From contig NZ_CP102428.1 of NCBI RefSeq assembly GCF_024652905.1, forward strand, positions 3,518,001 through 3,582,000: a stretch of 64,000 nt of DNA, in the 5' to 3' direction. Positions 38,277 to 46,945 of this stretch are shown piece after piece. Made by a program: the position numbers and the translations under genes. The DNA comes from Pseudomonas oryzihabitans. GTDB lineage: Bacteria; Pseudomonadota; Gammaproteobacteria; Pseudomonadales; Pseudomonadaceae. The stretch's first letter is position 1, and each line of letters begins with the position of its first letter. A model generated the notes under the pieces. That model was not told the origin of the DNA. It ran no database searches and saw only the letters and a program-made list of their open reading frames with translations.

Positions 38277-38711
38277 ATGACCAACAAAGACCCTCTTCTG
38301 CTCGATCAGCAGCTGTGCTTCGCGCTGTACTCCACCTCGCTGGCCATGACCAAGGTGTACAAGCCGCTGCTCGAGGAGGTGGGCCTGACCTACCCGCAGT
38401 ACCTGATGATGCTGGTGCTCTGGGAAAACGACCGCCTGCCGCTCAAGGAGCTGGCACGGCGGCTGCACCAGGATTCCGGCGCCCTGACCCCGGTGCTCAA
38501 GCGCCTGGAAGCCGAGGGCTACGTGACCCGACAGCGCAATGCCGAGGACGAGCGCAACCTGTCCATCGAGCTCACCGAGGCTGGCCGGGCCCTGCGCGAG
38601 CGGGCCCAGGAGATCAACGGCACCATCAGCGGCTATTGCGCACTGGGCGATGCGCAGATGAATGCCTTGCGGGAAAACCTGATGACCCTGCGTGCCAAGC
38701 TGGAGCGTTGA
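38277..38711 (+). CDS. ohrR: Organic hydroperoxide-sensing MarR-family repressor
   Basis: 144 residues, OhrR. The redox-sensing cysteine is Cys14 in 'LDQQLCFALYSTSLAMT', followed by the winged helix 'KELARRLHQDSGALTPVLKRLEAEGYVTRQRNAEDERN' (recognition helix and wing arginine). Oxidation of the cysteine by organic peroxides releases DNA. It lies 88 bp from the divergent regulator gene and upstream of its target ohr, which follows after 146 bp. Confidence 0.93.
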   Translation: MTNKDPLLLDQQLCFALYSTSLAMTKVYKPLLEEVGLTYPQYLMMLVLWENDRLPLKELARRLHQDSGALTPVLKRLEAEGYVTRQRNAEDERNLSIELTEAGRALRERAQEINGTISGYCALGDAQMNALRENLMTLRAKLER

Positions 38712-38768
38712 TCCCGTCCCACCACCGCTGGTCGCCTGCTCCCAAAAATATATTTGCGCGATAACAAG

Positions 38769-38778
38769 TATCGCGATA
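38769..38778. promoter_or_regulatory. Palindrome upstream of ohr, candidate OhrR operator 1
   Basis: TATCGCGATA is a perfect 10-bp palindrome. A TTGCGC (38754-38759) and a TAACTT (38777-38782), spaced 17 bp, flank it as possible -35 and -10 boxes, so a bound repressor would block transcription. Confidence 0.55.
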
Positions 38779-38829
38779 ACTTAAATCCGTACCTGGGCAA
38801 TCCTTGCGATCCAAGCCCGATCAAACAGT

Positions 38830-38839
38830 TATCGCGATA
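38830..38839. promoter_or_regulatory. Palindrome upstream of ohr, candidate OhrR operator 2
   Basis: The same TATCGCGATA palindrome is repeated exactly 61 bp after the first and ends 18 bp before the ohr start. Either a second repressor site or a leader element. Confidence 0.5.
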
Positions 38840-38857
38840 CCCAAAAAGGAGCACGCC

Positions 38858-39274
38858 ATGAACATCCTCTACACCGCTTCCGCAACCAGCACTGGTGGCC
38901 GCGACGGCCGTTCCATCAGCAGCGACAAGGCCCTGGACGTGCAGCTGTCCACGCCCAAGGAGCTGGGCGGTGCCGGCGGTGCCGGGACCAACCCCGAGCA
39001 ACTCTTCGCCGCCGGTTACTCGGCTTGCTTCATCGGCGCGCTCAAGTTCGTCGGTGCCAAGGAAAAGATCGCCGTGCCGGCGGACGTCAGCGTGACCGCC
39101 CAGGTCGGCATCGGCCCCATCCCCACCGGCTTCGCCCTGGACGTCGAGCTCGTCATCAGCCTGCCGGGCCTGGAGCGCGCCGTGGCCGAAGACCTGGTCG
39201 AGAAGGCCCACCAGGTCTGCCCCTACTCCAACGCCACCCGCGGCAACGTCGACGTGCGCCTGACCCTGGCCTAA
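38858..39274 (+). CDS. ohr: Organic hydroperoxide resistance protein
   Basis: 138 residues, thiol-dependent peroxidase that reduces organic hydroperoxides. The two catalytic cysteines are in '[14 protein letters not shown]' and '[15 protein letters not shown]'. The start [17 protein letters not shown] is the family one; an AAAGGAG ribosome-binding site precedes it. Repressed by OhrR from the gene upstream. Confidence 0.95.
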   Translation: MNILYTASATSTGGRDGRSISSDKALDVQLSTPKELGGAGGAGTNPEQLFAAGYSACFIGALKFVGAKEKIAVPADVSVTAQVGIGPIPTGFALDVELVISLPGLERAVAEDLVEKAHQVCPYSNATRGNVDVRLTLA

Positions 39275-39342
39275 GGGTCGCGGCACCCCCCAGGCGCCTC
39301 CGCCGAGGCGCCCGGTCCTTTCCGTTCGAGGAGTCTTCTGTC

Positions 39343-40368
39343 ATGCGTACCCTGTCTCGCCTGCTTGGTCTTTCCGCGCTCAGCCTGGCCCTGGGCAGCG
39401 CCTTCGCCGCGCCCCAGCCCGATCCGCATCTGGAGCGCACCACCCAGGGCTTCGTCGACGCCCTGAACGGGAGCGGTGGCAAACCCCTGGAAACCCTGAG
39501 CCCCAAGGACGCCCGCGCGGTGCTGGCCGGCGCCCAGTCCGGCGTCAAGGTCGATCTCTCGGGCGTCAAGACCAGCGAAAAGACCATCCAGGTCGACGGC
39601 AAGCCGCTGCAGCTGACCATTGTCCGCCCGGCCAATGCCAAGGGGCAGACGCCGGCCTTCATGTTCTTCCACGGCGGCGGCTGGGTGCTGGGCGACTTCC
39701 CCACCCACCAGCGCCTGGTGCGTGACCTGGTGGTGGCGTCCGGCGCCACGGCGGTATTCGTCAACTACACCCCGAGTCCGGAAGCCCACTTCCCGGTGGC
39801 CATCAACCAGGCCTATGCCGCGACCCAGTGGGTGGCCGAGCACGGCAAGGACATCGATGTCGACGGCAGTCGCCTGGCGGTGGCCGGCAACAGCGTCGGC
39901 GGCAACATGGCCGCGGTGGTCAGCCTGATGGCCAAGGACAAGGGCACGCCCAAGCTGCGCTACCAGGTGCTGTTCTGGCCGGTGACCGATGCCAGCTTCG
40001 ACAACGGCTCCTACCAGGCCTATGCCGAGGGCCGCTTCCTGACCCGCAACATGATGAAGTGGTTCTGGGACAATTACACCACCAGCGAGACCGAGCGCGC
40101 CAACGTCTACGCCTCGCCGTTGCGGGCCAGCGAGGCCCAGCTCAAGGGTCTGCCGCCGGCGCTGGTGCAGACCGCCGAGAACGACGTGCTGCGAGACGAG
40201 GGCGAGGCCTATGCCCGCAAGCTCAACGCCGCCGGCGTCGATGTCGTCCAGGTGCGCTACAACGGCATGATTCACGACTATGGCCTGCTCAACGCCCTGG
40301 CCAAGGTACCCGAGGTCCAGGCTGCGCTGACCCAGGCCGGCCAGTTGCTCAAGCAGCACCTGCAGTAA
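39343..40368 (+). CDS. Alpha/beta-hydrolase, hormone-sensitive-lipase-like esterase, exported
   Basis: 341 residues with a Sec signal peptide (MRTLSRLLGLSALSLALGSAFA). The oxyanion motif 'FFHGGGWVLGDFPTHQ' and nucleophile elbow 'VAGNSVGGNMAAV' (Ser) put it in the HSL/bHSL esterase family; the acid is in 'ENDVLRDEGEAYA' and the histidine in 'GMIHDYGLL'. It lies 68 bp downstream of ohr and could be co-transcribed. Probable periplasmic esterase; physiological substrate unknown. Confidence 0.85.
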   Translation: MRTLSRLLGLSALSLALGSAFAAPQPDPHLERTTQGFVDALNGSGGKPLETLSPKDARAVLAGAQSGVKVDLSGVKTSEKTIQVDGKPLQLTIVRPANAKGQTPAFMFFHGGGWVLGDFPTHQRLVRDLVVASGATAVFVNYTPSPEAHFPVAINQAYAATQWVAEHGKDIDVDGSRLAVAGNSVGGNMAAVVSLMAKDKGTPKLRYQVLFWPVTDASFDNGSYQAYAEGRFLTRNMMKWFWDNYTTSETERANVYASPLRASEAQLKGLPPALVQTAENDVLRDEGEAYARKLNAAGVDVVQVRYNGMIHDYGLLNALAKVPEVQAALTQAGQLLKQHLQ

Positions 40369-40425
40369 GGCGGGCCGCGGTACCCGAGGGGGTGGTTCCG
40401 TTCGCGGCGCCACCCCCTTTGCGTT

Positions 40426-41334
40426 TCAGGGTTGCTCGCCCAGGGCCGCGAAGCGTTCCGCCAGCCAGCCATGCAGCTGCCGCACCGCCGGCGAGAATTG
40501 CCGCCGGTGCGGGCAGAACAACTGCAGCGGCAACGGCTCGCCGGGCTGCTCGGGCAACAGCCGCACCAGCCGACCGCTGTGCAGGTCGTCGCGCATGTCC
40601 AGCCAGGACTTGTAGACGATGCCCTCCCCGGCCACCGCCCAGCGCCGCACCACCTCGGCATCGTCGCTTTGCAGGGGTCCGCTGACGGCCACCTGGCGCA
40701 GGCTGCCGTCGGCCTGTGGAAAGCTCCACTTGTCATAGGTGCGCCCATGTAGCTGGTAGAGCAGGCAGGCGTGCCCGGACAGGTCGTCCAGGTTGCGCGG
40801 CGCGCCCTGGCGGGCCAGGTAGGTCGGCGCCGCCGCCAGCAGCCGGCGGTTGTCCGGGGCCAGCGGCAGGGCTACCAGGCTGTCGTCCTGGCTGCGGCCG
40901 TAGCGGATGGCGATGTCCACCGGATCGCGATAGACGTCGGCCTGCTGGTCCGAGACGTAGAGCCTGAGGGTCAGGCCGGGATGGCGCTGACGAAACTCGG
41001 CCAGCCAGGGCAGCAGGAGGTTGCGCCCCAGGTCCGAAGGCGCCGCCACCTGCAGCACCCCGCGCAATTCCGGACTCTCCCCCTGCAGCCGCTCGCGCCC
41101 CTCGCGCAAGGTCTCCAGCACCTCGCGGGCATAGGGCAGATAGGCCTCGCCCTCGGCGGTCAGGCGCAGGCTGCGGGTCGAGCGGGCGAACAGGCGGATG
41201 CCCAGTTCGCGCTCCAGCCGGCCGATGGCGGCGCTCACCTGCCCCGGCAGGAGGTCTGCCTCGCGGGCGGCGCGGGAAAAGCTGCCGAGGGCGGCGGAGC
41301 GGACAAAGAGGCCGAGGTCGTCGAAGCGGATCAT
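40426..41334 (-). CDS. LysR-family regulator
   Basis: 302 residues. Helix-turn-helix 'FVRSAALGSFSRAAREADLLPGQVSAAIGRLERELGIRLFARSTRSLRLT', then the effector domain with 'DIAIRYG', of the CrgA/PA-type branch. The start MIRFDDLGLF at 41334 is the family one. It is divergent from the oxidoreductase gene at 41440 with a 105-bp gap that should hold its operator, so it likely controls the three-gene operon downstream. Confidence 0.9.
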   Translation of the reverse strand: MIRFDDLGLFVRSAALGSFSRAAREADLLPGQVSAAIGRLERELGIRLFARSTRSLRLTAEGEAYLPYAREVLETLREGRERLQGESPELRGVLQVAAPSDLGRNLLLPWLAEFRQRHPGLTLRLYVSDQQADVYRDPVDIAIRYGRSQDDSLVALPLAPDNRRLLAAAPTYLARQGAPRNLDDLSGHACLLYQLHGRTYDKWSFPQADGSLRQVAVSGPLQSDDAEVVRRWAVAGEGIVYKSWLDMRDDLHSGRLVRLLPEQPGEPLPLQLFCPHRRQFSPAVRQLHGWLAERFAALGEQP

Positions 41335-41439
41335 TTTCACTCCTGCAGTGAAGGTGCTATCCGATTCTGCCGCTTTTTCCGGTCGAGCATGAAGACGACC
41401 ATGGGCCCACGTCTTCTTATCGTACAAAGGAACCCGCCC

Positions 41440-42447
41440 ATGAAAGCCATCGTCCACGGTGACACCACCCTGCCCGCCAGCGATCCCCGTGCCCTGCAGG
41501 ACGCAGTGCTGCCCGACCCCACGCCCGAGGCCCATGACCTCCTGGTGGAAGTCCGCGCCGTGTCGGTCAATCCGGTCGACACCAAGGTGCGCCAGGGCCT
41601 GGTGCAGCGCGAGTCCAAGGTACTGGGCTGGGACGTCTCCGGCGTGGTGCGGCAGGTGGGCAGCGCCGTCAGCCGCTTCGCCGTAGGTGACGAGGTCTAT
41701 TACGCCGGCGAGCTGTTCCGCCCCGGCTGCAACAGCGAACTGCACCTGGTCGACGAACACCTGGCCGGGCACAAGCCCAAGCGCCTGGATCACGCCCAGG
41801 CCGCGGCCCTGCCGCTGACCGCCATCACCGCCTGGGAATTGCTGTTCGACCGTCTCGGCGCGACCGAAGGCGGCGGCGCCGGCCAGCAGTTGCTGGTGAT
41901 GGGCGCGGCAGGTGGCGTCGGCTCCGTGCTGGTGCAGCTGGCCCGCCAGCTCACCGAGCTGACGGTGATCGGTACCGCTTCGCGCCAGGAAACCCAGGAC
42001 TGGGTGCGCCAGCTGGGTGCCCACCACGTCATCGACCACCACCAGCCGCTGCGTCCCCAGCTCGAAGCCCTGGGTCTGGATGGCGTGACCCTGGTGGCCA
42101 GCCTCACCCATACCGATGAGCACTTCACCCAGCTGGTGGATGTCCTGCGGCCCCAGGGTCGCCTGGGCGTGATCGACGATCCGGCGCAACTCGACGTGGT
42201 GCCGATGAAGGCCAAGTCACTGTCGCTGCACTGGGAACTGATGTTCACCCGCTCGCTGTTCCAGACCCCGGACAAGGTGCGCCAGCACGAGATCCTCGAG
42301 CGCGTCGCCGGCCTGATCGACCAGGGCACCCTCAAGACCACCCTGGGCGAACACCTGGGCCGGATCGATGCCGCCAACCTGCGCCGCGCCCATGCCCAGC
42401 TGGAAAGCCACCAGGCCCGCGGCAAGCTCGTGCTGGAGGGCTTCTGA
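41440..42447 (+). CDS. Zinc-type/quinone alcohol dehydrogenase (MDR superfamily)
   Basis: 335 residues. It begins 'MKAIVHGDTTLPASDPRALQDAV' and has the MDR groove motifs 'VRAVSVNPVDTKVRQG' and 'LGWDVSGVVRQVGSAV' and the NADPH-binding 'LLVMGAAGGVGSVLVQLARQL'. It lacks the zinc ligands of true alcohol dehydrogenases, so it is likely a quinone oxidoreductase/enoyl-reductase (ZADH subfamily). It overlaps the next gene by one base (TGATG), so they are translationally coupled. Confidence 0.85.
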   Translation: MKAIVHGDTTLPASDPRALQDAVLPDPTPEAHDLLVEVRAVSVNPVDTKVRQGLVQRESKVLGWDVSGVVRQVGSAVSRFAVGDEVYYAGELFRPGCNSELHLVDEHLAGHKPKRLDHAQAAALPLTAITAWELLFDRLGATEGGGAGQQLLVMGAAGGVGSVLVQLARQLTELTVIGTASRQETQDWVRQLGAHHVIDHHQPLRPQLEALGLDGVTLVASLTHTDEHFTQLVDVLRPQGRLGVIDDPAQLDVVPMKAKSLSLHWELMFTRSLFQTPDKVRQHEILERVAGLIDQGTLKTTLGEHLGRIDAANLRRAHAQLESHQARGKLVLEGF

Positions 42448-43595
42448 TGCCCCGCCTCAATGCCCTGACCCTCGCCGTCGCCCTGGCCGTGGGTAGCCTG
42501 ACCGCCCAGGCCGCGCCGCTGCCCCAGGAGCGCACCCTCGGTCAGCTGGAGCCAGTATTCGCCTTCCAGGACGCCATGCCCACCGGGGTCACCGTCAGCG
42601 AGACCGGGCGGATCTTCGTCAACTATCCCCGCTGGGGCGACGTGGTGCCCTTCACCGTCGCCGAACTCAAGGACGGCAAGGCGGTGCCCTATCCGGACGC
42701 CGCGTTGAACGTGGAAACGCCCGGCCAGTCGGGCAAGGGTTTCATCAGCGTGCAGAGCGTGGTGGCCGATGGGCGCGGGCACCTCTGGGTGCTGGATACC
42801 GCCGCTCCTGGCTTCGCTGCGCCCAAGCCCGGCGGCGTCAAGCTGGTGGCCATCGACCTCAAGACCAACAAGGTCGCCAGGACGCTGGTCTTCCCCGCAG
42901 CGGTGCTCGAACCCAACAGCTACGTCAACGACGTGCGCTTCGACTTTCGCGTCGGTCGCGCCGGGGTGGCCTATGTCACCGACTCGGCGCCTCCCGGTGG
43001 CCTGATCATCCTCGACCTCGCCACCGGCCAGGCCCAGCGCCGCCTGAACGGCGCGCCCCAGGCCAACGTCGACCCCAGCTTCGTCCCGGTGGTGGAAGGC
43101 GAGCCCTTGCTTATGCAGCGTCCCGACGGCAGCAAGGTCCGCCCGGCCATCGCCAGCGACGGCATCGCCCTGTCGCCGGACGGCGGCACCCTCTACTTCA
43201 GCCCGCTGTCCAGCCGCCACCTCTATGCCGTGCCCACCGCGCTGCTACGTGATCCCAGCGCGAGCGAGGCCCAGGTGCGCGCTGGGGTGCAGGATCTCGG
43301 CGAGAAAGGCGCTTCCGACGGCCTCGAAGCGGATGCCGAGGGCCGCGTCTATGCCGGCGACTACGAGCACAACGCCGTGCGCCAGCGCCAGGCCGATGGC
43401 AGCTGGAAGACCCTGGTCCACGATCCGCGCGTGCTCTGGCCCGACACCTTCAGCATCGGTCCGGACGGCTATCTCTATTTCACCGCCAATCAGCTCCATC
43501 GCCAGGCCCAGTTCCACGGTGGCCAGGACCTGCGCCAGAAGCCCTACAGCCTGTTCCGCGTCAAGATCGACGCCCAGCCGGCCCCTACCCACTGA
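42447..43595 (+). CDS. Exported major royal jelly protein/Yellow-family protein
   Basis: 382 residues with a signal peptide (to 'SLTAQAAPLPQERT'). The rest is a six-bladed propeller of the MRJP/Yellow type ('FAFQDAMPTGVTVSETGRIFVNYPRWGD', 'GHLWVLDTAAPG', 'YVNDVRFDFRVGRAGVAYVTDSA' and 'LAPDTFSIGPDGYLYFTANQLH'-like strands). Such proteins are related to lactonases; bacterial function is unknown. It follows the quinone oxidoreductase and precedes a nitroreductase in one operon. Confidence 0.85.
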   Translation: MPRLNALTLAVALAVGSLTAQAAPLPQERTLGQLEPVFAFQDAMPTGVTVSETGRIFVNYPRWGDVVPFTVAELKDGKAVPYPDAALNVETPGQSGKGFISVQSVVADGRGHLWVLDTAAPGFAAPKPGGVKLVAIDLKTNKVARTLVFPAAVLEPNSYVNDVRFDFRVGRAGVAYVTDSAPPGGLIILDLATGQAQRRLNGAPQANVDPSFVPVVEGEPLLMQRPDGSKVRPAIASDGIALSPDGGTLYFSPLSSRHLYAVPTALLRDPSASEAQVRAGVQDLGEKGASDGLEADAEGRVYAGDYEHNAVRQRQADGSWKTLVHDPRVLWPDTFSIGPDGYLYFTANQLHRQAQFHGGQDLRQKPYSLFRVKIDAQPAPTH

Positions 43596-43613
43596 TCCGA
43601 TCAGGAGTTATCC

Positions 43614-44261
43614 ATGCAGCTGTCCCAGATCGCCCGCACCCGCTACACCACCAAGGCCTTCGACGGCTCCCGCAGCATCCCGGCCGAACAGGTCGAGGAA
43701 TTGCTGGAGCTGCTGCGCCAGGCGCCCTCCTCGGTCAACTCCCAGCCGTGGCACTTCGTGGTCGCCGCCAGCGCCGAGGCCAAGGCGCGCATCGCCCGGG
43801 GCATGCAGAGCCCCTACAACGAACCCAAGGTGCTGCCGGCCTCCCACGTCATCGTGCTCTGCACCCGCCTGGAAATGACCGAGGGCCATCTGGCCCAGGT
43901 GCTGGAGCAGGAAGCCCAGGACGGCCGCTTCGCCAAGCCCGAGGCGCGCGCCACCCAGGACGGTACCCGCCGTCACTTCGTCGACCTGCATCGGTATGAG
44001 CGCAAGGACGTGCAGCACTGGATGGAGAAGCAGACCTACCTGGCGCTGGGCACCCTGCTGCTGGGCGCCGCCGCCCTGGGCATCGATGCCACGCCCATGG
44101 AAGGCTTCGACGCCAACAGCCTGGACCAGGAACTGGGCCTGCGCGAACAGGGCTACACCGCCCTGGTGGTGGTCGGCCTGGGCTATCGCGGCGAAAGCGA
44201 CTTCAACGCCGCCCTGCCCAAGTCCCGCCTGACTCGCGAACGGGTCTTCACCTTCCTGTAG
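43614..44261 (+). CDS. Oxygen-insensitive NAD(P)H nitroreductase, NfsB-like
   Basis: 215 residues, FMN-dependent dimeric reductase. 'RTRYTTKAFDGSRSIPAEQVEELLELLRQAPSSVNSQPWHF' carries the FMN and substrate contacts; 'YLALGTLLLGAAALGIDATPMEGFD' and 'VVVGLGYRGESDFNAALPKSRLT' (phosphate-binding Arg) follow the NfsB/dihydropteridine-reductase family. It starts 18 bp after the royal-jelly-type gene, and is last in the LysR-controlled operon. Reduces nitro compounds and quinones. Confidence 0.9.
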   Translation: MQLSQIARTRYTTKAFDGSRSIPAEQVEELLELLRQAPSSVNSQPWHFVVAASAEAKARIARGMQSPYNEPKVLPASHVIVLCTRLEMTEGHLAQVLEQEAQDGRFAKPEARATQDGTRRHFVDLHRYERKDVQHWMEKQTYLALGTLLLGAAALGIDATPMEGFDANSLDQELGLREQGYTALVVVGLGYRGESDFNAALPKSRLTRERVFTFL

Positions 44262-44352
44262 AACGCCCACGTGGATAACGCTACGCACGCGTAGGTTGGG
44301 CTGAGCGCAGCGAAGCCCAACAAAGGCAGCAGCGTTGCCCTTCCTCGACAGG

Positions 44353-44385
44353 AAAAAGCCGACCGCTAGCAAGGGTCGGCTTTTT
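44353..44385. terminator. Rho-independent terminator in repeat unit 1
   Basis: AAAAAGCCGACC / GGTCGGCTTTTT, a 12-bp perfect stem with a 9-base loop; works in both directions. Confidence 0.9.
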
Positions 44386-44529
44386 CGTTTGGGCCTGTTG
44401 GGCTTCGACGGTGAAGCCGTCTCAACCCAACCTACGGCTCATCGACGTGGATAACGCTGCGCACACGTAGGTTGGGCTGAGCGCAGCGAAGCCCAACAAA
44501 GGCGGCAGCGTTGCCCTTCCTTGGACAAG

Positions 44530-44562
44530 AAAAAGCCGACCGCTAGTATGGGTCGGCTTTTT
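44530..44562. terminator. Rho-independent terminator in repeat unit 2
   Basis: Same 12-bp stem as in unit 1, with a slightly different loop (GCTAGTATG). A second identical terminator 177 bp on. Confidence 0.9.
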
Positions 44563-44689
44563 CGTTTGGGCCTGTTGGGCTTCAACGATGAAGCCGTCTC
44601 AACCCAACCTACGGCTCATCGACGTGGATAACGCTGCGCACACGTAGGTTGGGCTGAGCGCAGCGAAGCCCAACAGACCCAATCCCCGA

Positions 44690-45691
44690 TCAACCGCCCT
44701 TCAGATCCGCCAGGATCGAGAAGGCGCGCAACCGGTCCGCCTGCTCGTAGACGTCGCAGGTAAAGATCAGCTCGTCGGCGTCGGTCTTTTCCAGCAACAG
44801 CTCCAGACGCTCCCGGACCTTGTCCGGTCCACCGATCACCGCCATGCCGAGAAAGCTCGACACCGATTCCTTCTCATGGGGCAACCACACCCCTTCCATG
44901 CTGCGCACCGGCGGCTGCAGGCGCAGGCTGTCGCCGCGGAACAGCGCCAGGATGCGCTGGTAGACGGTAGTGGCCAGGTAATTGGCCTCGTCGTCGCTGT
45001 CGGCCGCCACCAGGGGTACCCCGAGCATCACATAGGGACGATCGAGCACCGCGGACGGCTTGAAGTTCTCGCGATAGAGCCGGATCGCCTCGTGCACATA
45101 ACGCGGCGCGAAGTGCGAGGCGAAGGCATAGGGCAGCCCCTTGGCCGCCGCCAGCTGGGCACTGAACAAGCTCGAACCCAGCAGCCAGATCGGCACCTCG
45201 GTGCCCACGCCCGGCATGGCGATCACGCCCTGCCCCGGCTGCTGCGGTCCGAAATAGTGCTGCAGCTCTTCCACATCCCGCGGGAAGTCGTCGGAACTGC
45301 CCAGGCGGTCGCGCCGCAGGGCATAGGCGGTGCGCTGATCCGAGCCCGGCGCGCGGCCCAGGCCGAGTTCAATGCGGCCCGGATACAGCGAGGCCAGGGT
45401 GCCGAACTGCTCGGCCACCACCAGAGGCGCGTGGTTGGGCAGCATGATGCCGCCCGAGCCCAGCCGCAGGGTGCTGGTGCCGGCGGCCAGATAGCCCAGC
45501 AACACGCTGGTCGCGGAACTGGCGATACCGTCCATGTTGTGGTGCTCCGCTACCCAGTAGCGGGAAAAGTCGAGCTGCTCGACATGGCGCGCCAGGGTCA
45601 GGGCATTGTGCAGCGCCTGGGTCGCATCGCCGTCGTCACGGATGGGGACCAGGTCGAGGACCGACAGGGCGGTCTTAGAGAGACGGGTCAT
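44690..45691 (-). CDS. LLM-class flavin-dependent oxidoreductase (luciferase-like, YhbW type)
   Basis: 333 residues. The bacterial-luciferase TIM-barrel family is seen in '[44 protein letters not shown]', '[42 protein letters not shown]' and the substrate loop. It uses reduced flavin supplied by a separate reductase. The first 17 bases overlap the end of the HxlR regulator gene, so they form an operon. Substrate unknown. Confidence 0.9.
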   Translation of the reverse strand: MTRLSKTALSVLDLVPIRDDGDATQALHNALTLARHVEQLDFSRYWVAEHHNMDGIASSATSVLLGYLAAGTSTLRLGSGGIMLPNHAPLVVAEQFGTLASLYPGRIELGLGRAPGSDQRTAYALRRDRLGSSDDFPRDVEELQHYFGPQQPGQGVIAMPGVGTEVPIWLLGSSLFSAQLAAAKGLPYAFASHFAPRYVHEAIRLYRENFKPSAVLDRPYVMLGVPLVAADSDDEANYLATTVYQRILALFRGDSLRLQPPVRSMEGVWLPHEKESVSSFLGMAVIGGPDKVRERLELLLEKTDADELIFTCDVYEQADRLRAFSILADLKGG

Positions 45692-46085
45692 CAGGATTCT
45701 CCTCGGCGGCCTGATCGTAGGCCGCCCTGTGGCGCTGAATTAAAGGCTGCTTCGCGGAGGCCCAGGCGGCCAGGGCACCCACCGGTACCATCAGGCTCTG
45801 GCCCAATTCGGTGAGGGCGTATTCCACCTGGGGCGGCTTGGTCGGGGTCACCGTGCGGGACACCAGGCCATCGCGCTCCAGTTGACGCAGGGTCACGCTG
45901 AGCATGCGCTGGGAAATGCCGTCGACCCGCCGGCGCAATTCGTTGAAGCGCAGCGGACCGGGTTCCAGGGTGAAGAGCGTGAGCAAGGACCAGGCATCGC
46001 CGATGCGGTCCAGCACATCCCGAATGGGACAGGCATGGGCATGCAGGCGGCGACGGCTGGAGATACGACTGACCACGGCGTCCAT
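45675..46085 (-). CDS. HxlR-family regulator
   Basis: 136 residues, winged-helix regulator of the HxlR type. '[61 protein letters not shown]' is the signature; the N-terminal cysteine could sense aldehydes or oxidants. It precedes and overlaps the luciferase-like gene and probably autoregulates the pair. Confidence 0.9.
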   Translation of the reverse strand: MDAVVSRISSRRRLHAHACPIRDVLDRIGDAWSLLTLFTLEPGPLRFNELRRRVDGISQRMLSVTLRQLERDGLVSRTVTPTKPPQVEYALTELGQSLMVPVGALAAWASAKQPLIQRHRAAYDQAAEENPDDPSL

Positions 46086-46211
46086 GGCGATCCTCGAAGC
46101 AGAACTGGTTCCCAGCCTACGCCTTTCGGGCAGTTATTAAAAGTAACCACCTGTCAGGACTGGTATTGCCGCCTTGGCCAGGGCACAATCCAAAAGGTGG
46201 TGACATCTTTT

Positions 46212-46234
46212 ATTGATTGAACGTTCAATAAAAA
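46212..46234. promoter_or_regulatory. BetI operator 1 (upstream of betI)
   Basis: It contains ATTGAACGTTCAAT (46216-46229), a perfect 14-bp palindrome, 50 bp before betI. A 23-bp stretch around it is identical to that before betB. Confidence 0.8.
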
Positions 46235-46280
46235 ATAGTTACCCTCCGAGGCTCCTTCCGCTCTGTTCAGGAGATGCCTC

Positions 46281-46874
46281 GTGCCCAAGGTCGGGATGCA
46301 GCCCATCCGTCGTTCGCAGCTCATTGCCGCGACCCTCGAAGCCGTCGACGAAGTCGGCATGGGCGACGCCAGTATCGCCTTCATCGCCCGCAAGGCCGGC
46401 GTCTCCAACGGCATCATCAGCCACTACTTCCAGGACAAGAACGGCCTGCTCGAAGCCACCATGCGGCATCTGATGAATGCCCTGCGCCAGGCCGTGCGCG
46501 AACGCCGCGCCGCCCTGCCCGGTGACGACCCGGCCGCCAACCTGCGCGCCATCATCCAGGGCAACTTCGACGATACCCAGGTCAGTGGCCCGGCCATGAA
46601 GACCTGGCTGGCCTTCTGGGCCACCAGCATGCACCAGCCCAATCTGCGCCGCCTGCAACGCATCAACGACCTGCGCCTCTATTCCAACCTCTGCTGGCAA
46701 TTCCGGCGCCTCCTGCCCCATGAGCAGGCCCGCGCCTCGGCGCGCGGCCTGGCTGCCATCATCGATGGCCTCTGGCTGCGCGGCGCCCTCTCCGGCGATA
46801 CCTTCAACACCCAGCAGGCCCTGCAGATCGCCTACGACTACCTGGACCTGCAACTGGCCAAGGCCTCAGATTAG
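46281..46874 (+). CDS. betI: Choline-responsive TetR-family repressor
   Basis: 197 residues, GTG start with a CAGGAG ribosome-binding site. The TetR helix-turn-helix is '[37 protein letters not shown]'. The protein starts '[22 protein letters not shown]' and the ligand domain contains '[38 protein letters not shown]', both typical of BetI. It represses betBA and itself; choline relieves repression. Normally betB follows directly; here 1.6 kb with an acyltransferase gene separates them. Confidence 0.95.
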   Translation: MPKVGMQPIRRSQLIAATLEAVDEVGMGDASIAFIARKAGVSNGIISHYFQDKNGLLEATMRHLMNALRQAVRERRAALPGDDPAANLRAIIQGNFDDTQVSGPAMKTWLAFWATSMHQPNLRRLQRINDLRLYSNLCWQFRRLLPHEQARASARGLAAIIDGLWLRGALSGDTFNTQQALQIAYDYLDLQLAKASD

Positions 46875-46945
46875 TATTTCTACCAGCAATAAATTCCAAG
46901 TAGATAACCAGCGAATATCATCATGCACTTTTATTGCCGCCGAAA

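Larger units (their letters stand above)
44269..44675. repeat. Tandem array of a 177-bp unit (2.3 copies)
   Basis: Units start at 44269, 44445 and 44622 with ACGTGGATAACGCT and are almost identical. Each has the palindromic segment TAGGTTGGGCTGAGCGCAGC...GAAGCCCAACA, a terminator hairpin, and an inverted copy (TGTTGGGCTTC...CAACCCAACCTACG). The third copy is cut short after its first 54 bp. It lies between convergent nitroreductase and luciferase-like genes. The GTAGGTTGGGCTGAGCGCAG palindrome is a dispersed element in pseudomonad genomes. Confidence 0.9.

Noticed and set aside
44269-44675. CRISPR array
   Set aside because: The unit is about 177 bp with internal terminators and no short repeat-spacer pattern; no cas genes nearby.
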